DNA of 36,454 bases, taken from contig JAIRPG010000112.1 in NCBI GenBank assembly GCA_031257105.1, positions 1 through 36,454 of the forward strand, given 5' to 3'. The notes under the pieces were generated by a model that was not told the DNA's origin, did not search any database, and saw only the letters and a program-made list of their open reading frames with translations. The DNA is from Treponema sp. (GTDB lineage Bacteria > Spirochaetota > Spirochaetia > Treponematales > Breznakiellaceae). Below are positions 1 to 7,500 of the stretch, one piece after another (positions within the stretch are counted from its first letter, which is position 1; every line of letters begins with the position of its first letter). Position numbers and translations under genes: made by a program.

Positions 1-765
1 CATCTGGCAATAAGCCTGGCGGACTTTACGCTGCGCCGCCCGCTGGAGCTTGACTGGAAACAGCCGGCGTATTTTGTTATCGGACTCCAGCAGGGCAGCA
101 AACAGGGGCTTTTGGGACATATCGCAAAAAACAATCCCTTCCGCCGGCGTTATCCCGGCGGATTTTGCAGCCGCGGAATATCAGTTTCTTTTCTGCCTGA
201 ATTTTTCGACTTTTTTTTCAGCCTGCGTCATGGCATTTCCCTTGACGAACTGGAACGGGCTGTCAGAGACATAAACCGTTTTACGCCGCCCCCTGAGGCC
301 GCAGTCATACTAAAACAGATTGGCGAAGCCTTGTCTTCCGTTCATGCCGGGCCGGCCTGGATTGAGGCAAAAGCGCTGGAACTGGTTTCGGTCATTTTGG
401 ACTGGCGCGGGCGGATTGGCGAAAAAAATTACGAGTATCTTGCCGAATATGACCGGGCAGGAATTGCCGAAGCGCTGCGTTATATCGAGGAACATTTGTC
501 AGGGCCGCTTAACCTTGCGATGCTGGCAAAAACGGCCGCCATGAGTATCAGCAAATTTACCGCCCTTTTCAGAAGGCGCACCGGCCTGTCCGCCGCCGCG
601 TATATCAGCCGCCTCAGAATGGAGCAGGCAATGAATATGCTCAAAACCACCGCTGTCCCGATAGGGGAAATAGCCGCTCTGTCGGGCTATAAGCGCCCGG
701 CGAGTTTTTCAGCGGCTTTTCGGGAGCAGTTCGGCGCCGCGCCCGGCGCTTTCCGTGGAACCTGA
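1..765 (+). CDS. AraC-family transcriptional regulator, 5' end cut by window edge
   Basis: The frame is open from base 1, so the start lies upstream; 254 residues are visible. The C-terminal ~100 residues form the paired helix-turn-helix domain of AraC/XylS regulators: first HTH around LNLAMLAKTAAMSISKF, linking helix with the typical RMEQAMNML segment, second HTH around IGEIAALSGYKRPASFSAAF, ending in the usual short tail after the PGAFR motif. The N-terminal part seen here does not match a cupin arabinose-binding domain that I can recognise, so the ligand is unknown. It is a predicted cytoplasmic DNA-binding activator. It converges on the lipoprotein cluster that ends 11 nt downstream; whether it regulates those genes cannot be told. 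Internal ATG codons such as that at 112 are not good starts, because the reading frame continues upstream with protein-like composition. Confidence 0.88.
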   Translation, partial: HLAISLADFTLRRPLELDWKQPAYFVIGLQQGSKQGLLGHIAKNNPFRRRYPGGFCSRGISVSFLPEFFDFFFSLRHGISLDELERAVRDINRFTPPPEAAVILKQIGEALSSVHAGPAWIEAKALELVSVILDWRGRIGEKNYEYLAEYDRAGIAEALRYIEEHLSGPLNLAMLAKTAAMSISKFTALFRRRTGLSAAAYISRLRMEQAMNMLKTTAVPIGEIAALSGYKRPASFSAAFREQFGAAPGAFRGT

Positions 766-775
766 ATATGCCGCG

Positions 776-1468
776 TTATCTTCCCCGCAATGACCGAGGC
801 TTTGTTAAATCGGCGTCGCCCTTTAAATCGGCGTCGAGAATTCTAACTAAGTCTGTTGTTAAATACGGATCTGTTCCGGCAAAAACGACCTGGTAGGTTT
901 TTCCGCCATATTCAACGGTTCCCCTTGAATTATCCGACGTCAATAAATCACCTGTGCCGGCAGGGGTATATTTTAAATTGAATAAACCTTCTTTATCGTT
1001 TCCTGTCTTTACAAATGTCAAGAAATATTTTTTGCCCTTCTCGTCAAAGCATACATCTAAGCTTAATGTTTTATTATCTTTATCTTTATTATGCTTTATT
1101 ACCCGTCCTGTGATTTTATCACTTATTATCAATTCCTCTCGTTCACGAATATTACCAATAATCGGCGAATTTTTCGCAAAAAATAGATTGAATGGCCACC
1201 AGTATTTTTTGATCGTATTTATCCGTACATCTCGTTCCAATATAACAGGCTCGGACAGGCGCATCCGGCGGCCCTCGATTGTTCCATACGTTCCATTTGA
1301 CCGCAGACTTAACTGATCTACTATTAACGCCGTTAAGGGCGTTTTGGTATTATGTTCCAGCGTTTCTTTTACGTCTGTTATTGTACTACAGCCGCAAACC
1401 GCCAAAAAAATTATTAACCATTGTGGTAAAGCTCTTGCGAGAAGATTCCCAGCGTTTTTCTTTGCCAT
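776..1468 (-). CDS. Predicted outer-envelope lipoprotein, paralog 1 of tandem triplet
   Basis: 230 residues from the ATG at 1468, chosen because a strong GGAGGA ribosome site lies just upstream; an upstream in-frame start would add a 17-residue non-signal extension. The N-terminus is basic, then hydrophobic (about residues 14-25), then Cys-Gly-Cys; alignment with paralog 2 makes Cys27 the probable lipidated residue. The mature part is predicted soluble and beta-rich and ends in a block shared with the next two genes: F.L.YTP, an acidic turn, then G.VEYGGK.Y.V.F.G. It is the most divergent of the three. Function is unknown; I do not recognise a named domain. The gene is visibly more AT-rich than the housekeeping genes in the window. 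The 57-nt gap from paralog 2 suggests co-transcription. Confidence 0.85.
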   Translation of the reverse strand: MAKKNAGNLLARALPQWLIIFLAVCGCSTITDVKETLEHNTKTPLTALIVDQLSLRSNGTYGTIEGRRMRLSEPVILERDVRINTIKKYWWPFNLFFAKNSPIIGNIREREELIISDKITGRVIKHNKDKDNKTLSLDVCFDEKGKKYFLTFVKTGNDKEGLFNLKYTPAGTGDLLTSDNSRGTVEYGGKTYQVVFAGTDPYLTTDLVRILDADLKGDADLTKPRSLRGR

Positions 1469-1525
1469 CGTTTCCTCCATTTGAACAACACTGCTTCCCC
1501 CGTATACATAACAAACCAAGGGGGA

Positions 1526-2197
1526 TTATTCCGTTGCTGCTCTTCTTCCAGACAACACTTCATTGGATGTCCAATCAGCGCGTTTTTGAGATAATTTTAT
1601 TAATAAAAACGGCGGCCTGTCTCCGGTAAATTTTACCCTGTAGATTTTTCCGCCATATTCGACAATTCCTTTTTCATCGCCTAATAACAGCCGAGGATCG
1701 CTGCCGGGGGTATATTCCAAATAGAATAGTCCATCCGGCTCTCTCCCCCTGCTTGAAAAAGTCAAAATATTGTTTGTGTCCTGCGTATCAAAACAGACCG
1801 ATAAACGCCCATACTCTTCATCGTTTATTACCCGCCCTAGCAGCCTTATATCCTGATCATCCAGTTTCTTCGTAACCTTGATATACGTATCCTTCAAAAG
1901 CACCTTTCCAGCCGTATTAATCTCGATACTCGGCGTTACCTCTACCCGCTCCAGCGTAATTTGCCCAAATAAACACACATCATTTATTCTGTATTCCGAA
2001 TTTTTTAGCCGCTCTATTATTGACATCGTTAAGGGTATACGGGGATCATCGACAAAGGTATCCTTTCTTACGTCATTGTAGGTAGGTATTAATTCTTGCT
2101 CTACCGTTGTGCAGCCGGAAAGCGCTAAAAGAATTAACAATCCCTGCGGTAAAATCCGCGCAAAGATGTTTCTTGAATATTTTTTTTGCCTTGCCAC
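1526..2197 (-). CDS. Predicted lipoprotein, paralog 2 of tandem triplet
   Basis: 223 residues starting at a GTG at 2197 that is preceded by a GGAGGAGGGAACG ribosome site. The signal peptide runs to a textbook lipobox, LSGC, with Cys29 lipidated, so export and anchoring to a membrane are well supported. The C-terminal half is clearly homologous to paralog 3 (shared blocks: FSxxxxxPDG.FYL.Y.P, then KG..EYGGK.YRVKF.GD, then LLIKLS) and more weakly to paralog 1. The N-terminal halves diverge more, apart from a shared IPLT...I.RL segment just after the lipidated region. No enzymatic motif is visible. Tandem duplication with divergence of the exposed part is the simplest history. Function unknown. 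Confidence 0.87.
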   Translation of the reverse strand: MARQKKYSRNIFARILPQGLLILLALSGCTTVEQELIPTYNDVRKDTFVDDPRIPLTMSIIERLKNSEYRINDVCLFGQITLERVEVTPSIEINTAGKVLLKDTYIKVTKKLDDQDIRLLGRVINDEEYGRLSVCFDTQDTNNILTFSSRGREPDGLFYLEYTPGSDPRLLLGDEKGIVEYGGKIYRVKFTGDRPPFLLIKLSQKRADWTSNEVLSGRRAATE

Positions 2198-2239
2198 CGT
2201 TCCCTCCTCCTAAGACCGCTTATGCTTCTCCCCGACACA

Positions 2240-2857
2240 CTACTTATCACTGTTTATCAGGGATAATTTTATTAATAAAAACGGCTTATCCCCTGAAAAT
2301 TTTACCCTGTAGGATTTTCCGCCATATTCAAGCGTTCCTTTTCCCCCGTCCGCCGGCGGCGAACCCCGATCAGGAGCGTATTGTAAATAAAAAAAACCAT
2401 CAGGATCGCCATTCTCGTTTGAAAAAATTAAACTGTTATTTGTATCTTCCGTATCAAAACATACAAAGATCTCTCTACGCCCACGATCATATTTAATCGC
2501 CTGTCCAGGAAGTTGATCCTCCAATATCTTAACTTCCCGTACGTTACTATAACTAAGCGTCACCCTTCCTTCCGCGCCAATCTCTGTATTCGGCTCGCTG
2601 GGCCTTGGGGTCAACTGCCGCTCCAGTTCAAACCCTCCAAACAGATACAGTTGGCATTTTTCCAGTTTGTCTAACCGTTCTATTACCGGTATGGTTAAGG
2701 GTATCCGATGATCCACGACGGTTATGTTATTCGGTACGGTTCTTTCTATAATTTCTGGTTTTGGCATCGTCGTCATACAGCCGCAGACCGCCAAAAATAT
2801 TATCAGCCCCAGGGATACGCTCCCGGCGAAAGAGCCCCCAATGCCTTGTTTTACCAT
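2240..2857 (-). CDS. Predicted lipoprotein, paralog 3 (first gene of the triplet)
   Basis: 205 residues from the ATG at 2857, chosen because AGGAAGGA stands 3-4 nt upstream and because the hydrophobic signal core then sits at residues 11-24. A TTG further upstream would give a 43-residue extension that contains no signal. The lipobox region is VCGC with Cys27 the likely lipidated residue. The body shares the IPLTIPVIERL segment after the lipobox and the EYGGK.YRVKF.GDKPFLLIKLS-type C-terminus with paralog 2. This is the promoter-proximal gene of the cluster, with a small ORF and a hairpin just upstream in the probable leader. No known function; a surface or periplasmic role is inferred only from the lipid anchor. 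Confidence 0.85.
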   Translation of the reverse strand: MVKQGIGGSFAGSVSLGLIIFLAVCGCMTTMPKPEIIERTVPNNITVVDHRIPLTIPVIERLDKLEKCQLYLFGGFELERQLTPRPSEPNTEIGAEGRVTLSYSNVREVKILEDQLPGQAIKYDRGRREIFVCFDTEDTNNSLIFSNENGDPDGFFYLQYAPDRGSPPADGGKGTLEYGGKSYRVKFSGDKPFLLIKLSLINSDK

Positions 2858-2903
2858 AGTTCCTTCCTGATTCGTGTCTGTCGCTCTAACGAAACAACGC
2901 ATC

Positions 2904-2925
2904 TTTTCTACCTCAATGTAGAAAA
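2904..2925 (-). promoter_or_regulatory. Leader hairpin upstream of lipoprotein cluster
   Basis: A perfect 8-bp inverted repeat (TTTTCTAC / GTAGAAAA) with a 6-nt loop lies between a short candidate leader ORF (ends 2932) and the ribosome site of paralog 3. On the minus strand it is followed by no U-tract, so it is not an ordinary terminator. It could be a stability element or an attenuation structure, or a chance palindrome in an AT-rich stretch. Confidence 0.4.
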
Positions 2926-2931
2926 TACCCC

Positions 2932-2967
2932 TTATCCGGCGACTTGTTTGTAGATTAAAGATACCAT
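2932..2967 (-). CDS. Candidate 11-residue leader peptide
   Basis: A short frame, MVSLIYKQVAG and stop, is preceded at 5 nt by an unusually complete ribosome site (AGGAGG at 2973-2978, in the context GAGGAGGTGGTC). It sits about 75 nt upstream of the first lipoprotein start, followed by a hairpin. The peptide has no run of a single amino acid, so a classical amino-acid attenuator is not indicated. It may instead be the remnant start of a decayed gene. Existence as a translated unit is inferred solely from the ribosome site. Confidence 0.3.
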   Translation of the reverse strand: MVSLIYKQVAG

Positions 2968-3045
2968 GACCACCTCCTCTCGTCAAGGAACCGCGAATTC
3001 AGAGCGGCAATTCTCTTTTGGAACCGCCGATCCGCGGTTATTACG

Positions 3046-5058
3046 TCAGGGAATTTGCGTGATCCAGGTCTCGTAGGGCTCCAGAGACTTCGCGCCTAAG
3101 GCGCCGGCGTCTACCGTAACGGTTTGAGGGCTCACGTTCATCAGAAACACGTACTCGATTTTGCCGTCGGTCCGGCTGCTGACGCTTACGCCGGGAGGCG
3201 TTTTTACGTTCTTCAGTATCCGGGGAATCCGGGCCTCGTCGATGAGCGTGTGGTAGAATGCGTTCAGGAAGTCCTGGTCTGTCCGGGCCGCGATAAAGTA
3301 TGCCCTGCCTTCACCGTAACGGTTCCGGGTAAGCGCGGGCCTTCCGGCGTAAAAATCGCCGCCGTAGACGCCCAGCGTTTCCGCCCCACGGGTATGGATG
3401 AGTTCGCAGAGATCGCGGACCTCGTAACGCGCCCCGTTCCACTGGATAGCGTTGCGATCCTCCGGGTATAGGGCGTCGATTTCTTCGCACCAAATGCCCA
3501 GGACTTCCTTGAGGGGGCCGGGAAAGCCGCCCAGAAAACAGAGATCGCTCTCGTTGACGTAGCCTGTGGCGTAGGTAGCGGCAAAAGTTCCGCCCTGTTT
3601 TACGAAGGCGCCCAGAGACTCCGCAACGCCCGGACGCAGCATATACAGCATAGGAGCCGCCACGAGGCTGTAGCCGTCCAGAGGCCGCCGGGAATCGATA
3701 ACGTCCACATTGATCCCCTGGGCTCGCAGCGCCGCATAGTGCGCTACAACCGTTGATGCGTAGTCGGTCTTAGATTGGAGCATACCCTGGATGTCGTCCA
3801 GCGCCCAGCGGATATTCCAGTCGTAGATGATCGCGGCCTTGGCGGGGGTGGTCGTACCGACCACTCCATCCAGTTTTTTAAGCCGCTCCCCCACGGCGGC
3901 GACGTCCTGGAACACCCGGGTATTTTCGGTGCCCTCGTGATCCACAACCGCGCCGTGGAATTTTTCCGACGCGCCCCGGCTTTTTCTGAACTGAAAGTAC
4001 TGCACCGTGTCCGCGCCGTGGGCCACCGCCAGCATGGATTGCAGCATGTGCACGTTAGGCCGGTGCAGTTTCGCTACAGGCCGCCAGTTGGTGGCCGACG
4101 GGGATGATTCCATCAGCATAAAGGGCTTGCCCTTCAAGCCCCTGGTCAGATCGTGGCAGAAGGCCGTCCAGCAGGCGATCTCCGTGTCCCGCTCCGTCCC
4201 CGTCCACTGGGGGTAGCTGTCCCAGGATGCCACATCCAGAACCTCCGCGAGCCGGGGATAATCAACGCCGGGGTAGGTTCCCATCAGGTTGGTGGTGCAG
4301 GGAACCGCGGGGGTCAGCTTTTTGAGGGGTTTGATCTCGTGGAGGTAGAAATCAACAAACTGCTCGGTGGTAAAGCGTTTCCAGTCCAGGTTGAGGCCGA
4401 GGGTATTGATTTCGCCCAGCGGACTGGGGCTTTCGATCTGTGACCAGTCTGTGTAAATATGGCTCCAGCAACTGGTCCACCACGCCTCGTTCACGGCGTC
4501 CAGACTGCCGTATCTATTCCGGATATAGGTGCGGAACCGCTCTTGGCAGAGCGGGCAGTGACATTCGCCGCCATATTCGTTGGAAATATGCCACACTCCC
4601 AGGGCAGGGTGACTCCCGTACCGTTCCGCCAGGCGGGTGTTGATGGCCAGCGTCTTTTCCCGGTACACGGGGGAGCTGAGGCAATGGTTATGCCGCTCGC
4701 CGTGGAGGTTCCGCTCCCGCCGGGCGTTCACCCGCAGCACTTCCGGGTACTTCCGGCTCATCCATGCCGGACGGGCGCCTGAGGGGGTGGCCAGCACCGC
4801 GGTAATGCCGTTCTCCGCCAGCATATCCATCACCTCGTCGAGCCACTCGAAGCGGTAGACCCCTTCTTCCGGTTCCAGCGCGACCCAAGAGAAGATCCCC
4901 ACCGACAGGCTATTGACGCCCGACCGTTTGGCCAGCCGCATATCTTCCTTCCAGATCGTGTCCTTCCATTTGATCCATTGATCGGGGTTGTAATCGCCGC
5001 CGTGCAGGATATGAGGAACTTTCGCTACGATAGGAGGGTGACGGGTTATTGTTTCCAT
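3046..5058 (-). CDS. Beta-galactosidase, glycoside hydrolase family 42
   Basis: 670 residues, the normal length for GH42. The enzyme hydrolyses terminal beta-galactosides by a retaining mechanism. The N-terminus carries the family signature HGGDYNPDQW (20-28). The acid/base is Glu161 in the HISNEYGG motif and the nucleophile is Glu317 in FMLMESSPS. Cys126, Cys166, Cys168 and Cys171 match the four zinc ligands of structurally characterised GH42 enzymes. The catalytic barrel is followed by the trimerisation domain and a small C-terminal beta domain. There is no signal peptide, so it is cytoplasmic and needs transported substrate; no transporter is adjacent. Substrate could also be an arabinopyranoside or plant galactan oligomers. 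The gene appears monocistronic. The start at 5058 lacks a Shine-Dalgarno (see its promoter). Confidence 0.95.
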   Translation of the reverse strand: METITRHPPIVAKVPHILHGGDYNPDQWIKWKDTIWKEDMRLAKRSGVNSLSVGIFSWVALEPEEGVYRFEWLDEVMDMLAENGITAVLATPSGARPAWMSRKYPEVLRVNARRERNLHGERHNHCLSSPVYREKTLAINTRLAERYGSHPALGVWHISNEYGGECHCPLCQERFRTYIRNRYGSLDAVNEAWWTSCWSHIYTDWSQIESPSPLGEINTLGLNLDWKRFTTEQFVDFYLHEIKPLKKLTPAVPCTTNLMGTYPGVDYPRLAEVLDVASWDSYPQWTGTERDTEIACWTAFCHDLTRGLKGKPFMLMESSPSATNWRPVAKLHRPNVHMLQSMLAVAHGADTVQYFQFRKSRGASEKFHGAVVDHEGTENTRVFQDVAAVGERLKKLDGVVGTTTPAKAAIIYDWNIRWALDDIQGMLQSKTDYASTVVAHYAALRAQGINVDVIDSRRPLDGYSLVAAPMLYMLRPGVAESLGAFVKQGGTFAATYATGYVNESDLCFLGGFPGPLKEVLGIWCEEIDALYPEDRNAIQWNGARYEVRDLCELIHTRGAETLGVYGGDFYAGRPALTRNRYGEGRAYFIAARTDQDFLNAFYHTLIDEARIPRILKNVKTPPGVSVSSRTDGKIEYVFLMNVSPQTVTVDAGALGAKSLEPYETWITQIP

Positions 5059-5094
5059 AGAATGTATTATACACCGTTTTCCCGGTATTGGGAA
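5059..5094 (-). promoter_or_regulatory. Putative promoter and operator of the GH42 gene, near-leaderless
   Basis: On the minus strand a perfect TATAAT (5066-5071) is preceded at 17 nt by TTCCCA (5089-5094). Only 7 nt separate the -10 from the ATG, which puts the expected start of transcription at or next to the A of the start codon. No ribosome site exists. An inverted repeat TTCCC-N6-GGGAA (5079-5094) overlaps the -35 and could be an operator. Confidence 0.55.
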
Positions 5095-5120
5095 GCGCCG
5101 GGAAATCTTAAAAATTTCTC

Positions 5121-5148
5121 TAAAGCCTTCTTTTTCTGTTCCGATATT
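5121..5148 (+). promoter_or_regulatory. Sigma-28 (FliA) type promoter of flaB
   Basis: TAAA at 5121-5124, a 16-nt spacer, and CCGATATT at 5141-5148 match the flagellar sigma consensus TAAA-N15-GCCGATAA closely, including spacing. It points towards flaB. The start of transcription would be near 5155, leaving about 325 nt of untranslated leader. Confidence 0.75.
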
Positions 5149-5154
5149 GAAAAT

Positions 5155-5481
5155 GAAACTGAAACAGAATCGTGCGTCCGTTGGGCCTCCATGATTTCTG
5201 ATTCAGGAGGGACCGGTCTGACGATTCAAAACGCGGATCGTGTTCCCCCTCACCCTTCCGAGAAACGGGCGGGTTGAGGGTTCCGGCGTATGTGTTAAAA
5301 GCAGATACGCTGTAAATGGCACATGGTTGTTGTACGTTGTATAACAACCGCACAATTTTTCTGGAGTTTTCGCGGGATGGAAACTCCACAACCAAAACGT
5401 GAAAGCGTTTTGTCCGGCATGGATGCCGCGGCGTGGAGACTATGAGAGTGTACGCGCCGAAAATGCCAAAGGAGTGTATCT
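5155..5481 (+). promoter_or_regulatory. Long hairpin-rich 5' leader of flaB
   Basis: This gene-free stretch between the sigma-28 promoter and flaB holds several inverted repeats. The first is a three-segment stem (CCCTC/GAGGG, CCC/GGG, CCG/CGG) at 5247-5280. Next are GTTGT-ATA-ACAAC near 5335-5347, TGGAGTTT/AAACTCCA at 5362-5388, AAAACG/CGTTTT at 5394-5411 and CGGCA/TGCCG at 5415-5428. The flaB ribosome site AAAGGAG lies 7-8 nt before the ATG. I see no convincing coding frame in it. A second promoter closer to flaB is not obvious. Confidence 0.5.
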
Positions 5482-6342
5482 ATGATCATCAATCACAACT
5501 TAAGCGCGATGTTTGCCGACAGGTCTCTTAAGGTTACCCAATCAGGTTTAGACAAAAACCAAGAGAAACTGGCGAGCGGGCTGCGTATCAACAGAGCCGG
5601 TGATGATGCTTCGGGACTTGCCGTATCTGAAAAGATGCGGGCGCAGATTCGGGGTTTGAATCAGGCGTCTACCAACGCCCAGAATGGTATTTCATTCATT
5701 CAGACTGCTGAAGGCTATCTTCAAGAATCCGAAAATATCGTACAGCGCCTCCGTGAACTGGCTGTGGCGGCTTCAAACGGCGTGTACACCGCTGAAGACC
5801 GGTTGTACATCCAAATCGAAGTTTCGGCTTTGATTGATGAAGTTGACCGGATTGCCTCCCACGCTCAGTTTAACGGTATGAATGTGCTGACCGGACGGTT
5901 TGGCAGGCCTATCGGCGAGAATGTGGTTACCGCTTCTATGTGGCTCCATATCGGCGCCAATATGGATCAGCGGGAGCAGGTGTTTATCGGCACGATGACT
6001 GCGGTGGGCCTTGGAGTCCGCAACATTGGTGACGATACGATCTTATCGCTGTCTGAACCGGACAGCGCCAATCGTGCCATTGGAACCCTTGACGAGGCGA
6101 TCAAGAAGATCAACAAGCAGCGAGCTGATCTTGGCGCCTATCAAAACCGTCTGGAGGCCGCTGTTCGCGGCATCGACGTTGGGGCTGAAAATCTGCAAGC
6201 CTCTGAATCCCGCATTCGGGACACCGACATGGCGAATGAGATGGTCAACTATACTAAGAACCAGATCCTCAGCCAGTCCGGTACCGCTATGCTGGCGCAG
6301 GCTAATCAGAGAGGCCAGTCGGTACTCCAGCTTCTGCAATAG
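5482..6342 (+). CDS. flaB: Flagellin FlaB, periplasmic flagellar filament core protein
   Basis: 286 residues, the standard size for spirochaete core flagellins, which lack the variable D2/D3 domains. The conserved N-terminal D0/D1 region begins [15 protein letters not shown] and includes [20 protein letters not shown] (about 31-50) and the [14 protein letters not shown] segment. The C-terminal helix carries [16 protein letters not shown] and ends QSVLQLLQ. There is no signal peptide, as expected for export by the flagellar type III apparatus into the periplasm. The gene stands alone between a sigma-28 promoter and a strong terminator, consistent with late-class flagellar expression. Which FlaB isoform (B1, B2 or B3) cannot be settled from this sequence alone. 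Confidence 0.97.
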   Translation: MIINHNLSAMFADRSLKVTQSGLDKNQEKLASGLRINRAGDDASGLAVSEKMRAQIRGLNQASTNAQNGISFIQTAEGYLQESENIVQRLRELAVAASNGVYTAEDRLYIQIEVSALIDEVDRIASHAQFNGMNVLTGRFGRPIGENVVTASMWLHIGANMDQREQVFIGTMTAVGLGVRNIGDDTILSLSEPDSANRAIGTLDEAIKKINKQRADLGAYQNRLEAAVRGIDVGAENLQASESRIRDTDMANEMVNYTKNQILSQSGTAMLAQANQRGQSVLQLLQ

Positions 6343-6344
6343 GT

Positions 6345-6378
6345 GTATAGGTTCTGCTTTTACCGGCAGAACCTATAC
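6345..6378 (+). repeat. Perfect 13-bp inverted repeat just after flaB stop
   Basis: GTATAGGTTCTGC (6345-6357) pairs exactly with GCAGAACCTATAC (6366-6378) across an 8-nt loop, starting 2 nt after the flaB stop. No T-run follows, so it is unlikely to terminate by itself. It may protect the 3' end of flaB mRNA or be a processing site upstream of the true terminator. Confidence 0.7.
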
Positions 6379-6433
6379 CAACGGTTGCGCCGGTACAAAT
6401 GTACCAAGGGCGCGACCGGGAAGACGTACTCGG

Positions 6434-6471
6434 AAAAAAACCGTTCCGGTAAAAACCGGAACGGTTTTTTT
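6434..6471 (+). terminator. Intrinsic terminator (bidirectional) of flaB
   Basis: Seven A, a 9-bp GC-rich stem (CCGTTCCGG / CCGGAACGG, loop TAAAAA) and seven T. It has a U-tract in both directions, so it can stop flaB transcription and also any reading leftwards from coaW. Confidence 0.92.
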
Positions 6472-6614
6472 ATCTGTGTTTGTACCGTGCCCGGTTCCTT
6501 TTTAAAACGCGGTTTTGCCGGCCTGAAAATACGCCGAAACCAACCGGGTTTTGGAACACGTCTAATAAAATACGTAACCGCGCAAGCCAGAAACATATTG
6601 AACAACTCTATTAC

Positions 6615-7454
6615 TCAATGCTCTGGGAAAACGCGGGACAGCGCCGCGCCAATGGCGGTCGTGTATTCGGCGTCGGCGGGGTACTCAAAGCACACCGCAG
6701 TCATTTCAGAAATAACCGCCAATACTTGCTTGCCGATTGGATTGTGGCTCCCGTTCCCGGTGATCACCACGCTGCCGGTATTCCTGCTCTTAGCGGCGAA
6801 TACCGCCAACATTCCTATTACCTGATACACCATGTTTAGAATACCCAGGGCAATATCCTCGTTCTTCGCCGAATCCAGCATCTTCCCAAAATTTGACGCC
6901 GTGGTTTCCCGTTTCAGAAAGCTCATATCCGTCTCCGTAATGTCTTCCAAGAGGAGATCAACCTGATTCAGATTCCCTTGAGCGGCCATGTCCATGATAC
7001 CGTTAAAATCAGAGGTAGAAAGCAGTCTTTTTGCTAAACCGAGGATCGTGCCGCCCCCCACGCCGGAGCCTCCGAGGTGGACGATGGAATCCTTCCGCGC
7101 CTCGATCATGGCCGTTCCGGTACCAATATTGGCAATGACGATATTTTCCTTCCCGGCGAGGAACATACCCCCGATACCGATAGCCTGGAATTCGTCTACC
7201 CGCTTGGTAGGAATCCCAAAGAGATCGCCTTGTATCTTCGCCGCCCCCGCGCCGGTTATTATGAGCCGCTTGATGTCCGCCATCTTGATGCCGTTCTCGG
7301 CGATTATCTTGCCAAGCGCCCCGCCGGCGGAAGTAACCGCGTCCATAGCCCTGGTCTTGATCTTTCTGATACGTCCCTCGCGTGAGGGGACTTCATCTAC
7401 CTCCAGCGCAACCGCTTTGGTGGTGGTAATCCCAATGTCGATGCCTATGATCAT
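6615..7454 (-). CDS. coaW: Type II pantothenate kinase (Fumble/CoaW-like)
   Basis: 279 residues from the ATG at 7454. The ASKHA ATPase fold is clear: phosphate-1 loop GIDIGITTTKAV at 3-14, IGTGT phosphate-2 loop, GGSGVGGGTILGL glycine-rich segment, and a C-terminal ITGNGSHNP adenosine-type motif. These match type II pantothenate kinases, which phosphorylate pantothenate in the first step of coenzyme A synthesis and are less feedback-inhibited than CoaA. A more general BadF/BcrA-type ATPase is the alternative. I chose MIIGIDIG because the fold starts directly there, although in-frame ATGs at 7466 and 7523 exist. No Shine-Dalgarno precedes any of them. The gene ends before the flaB terminator. 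Confidence 0.85.
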   Translation of the reverse strand: MIIGIDIGITTTKAVALEVDEVPSREGRIRKIKTRAMDAVTSAGGALGKIIAENGIKMADIKRLIITGAGAAKIQGDLFGIPTKRVDEFQAIGIGGMFLAGKENIVIANIGTGTAMIEARKDSIVHLGGSGVGGGTILGLAKRLLSTSDFNGIMDMAAQGNLNQVDLLLEDITETDMSFLKRETTASNFGKMLDSAKNEDIALGILNMVYQVIGMLAVFAAKSRNTGSVVITGNGSHNPIGKQVLAVISEMTAVCFEYPADAEYTTAIGAALSRVFPEH

Positions 7455-7461
7455 GCTCTGA

Positions 7462-7490
7462 AGCATAGGGTGAAGCGCCGTTATTGTCAA
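7462..7490 (-). promoter_or_regulatory. Putative leaderless promoter of coaW
   Basis: On the minus strand a perfect TTGACA (7485-7490) is followed after exactly 17 nt by TATGCT (7462-7467), and the ATG at 7454 begins 7 nt later. Transcription should therefore start at or beside the start codon. This also supports the choice of 7454 over the upstream ATGs, one of which lies inside the -10. Confidence 0.55.
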
Positions 7491-7500
7491 ACATCGCCCA

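Noticed and set aside
2858-2986. N-terminal extension of lipoprotein 3 from a TTG
   Set aside because: It would bury the signal sequence behind 43 residues and bypass a good ribosome site at 2857.
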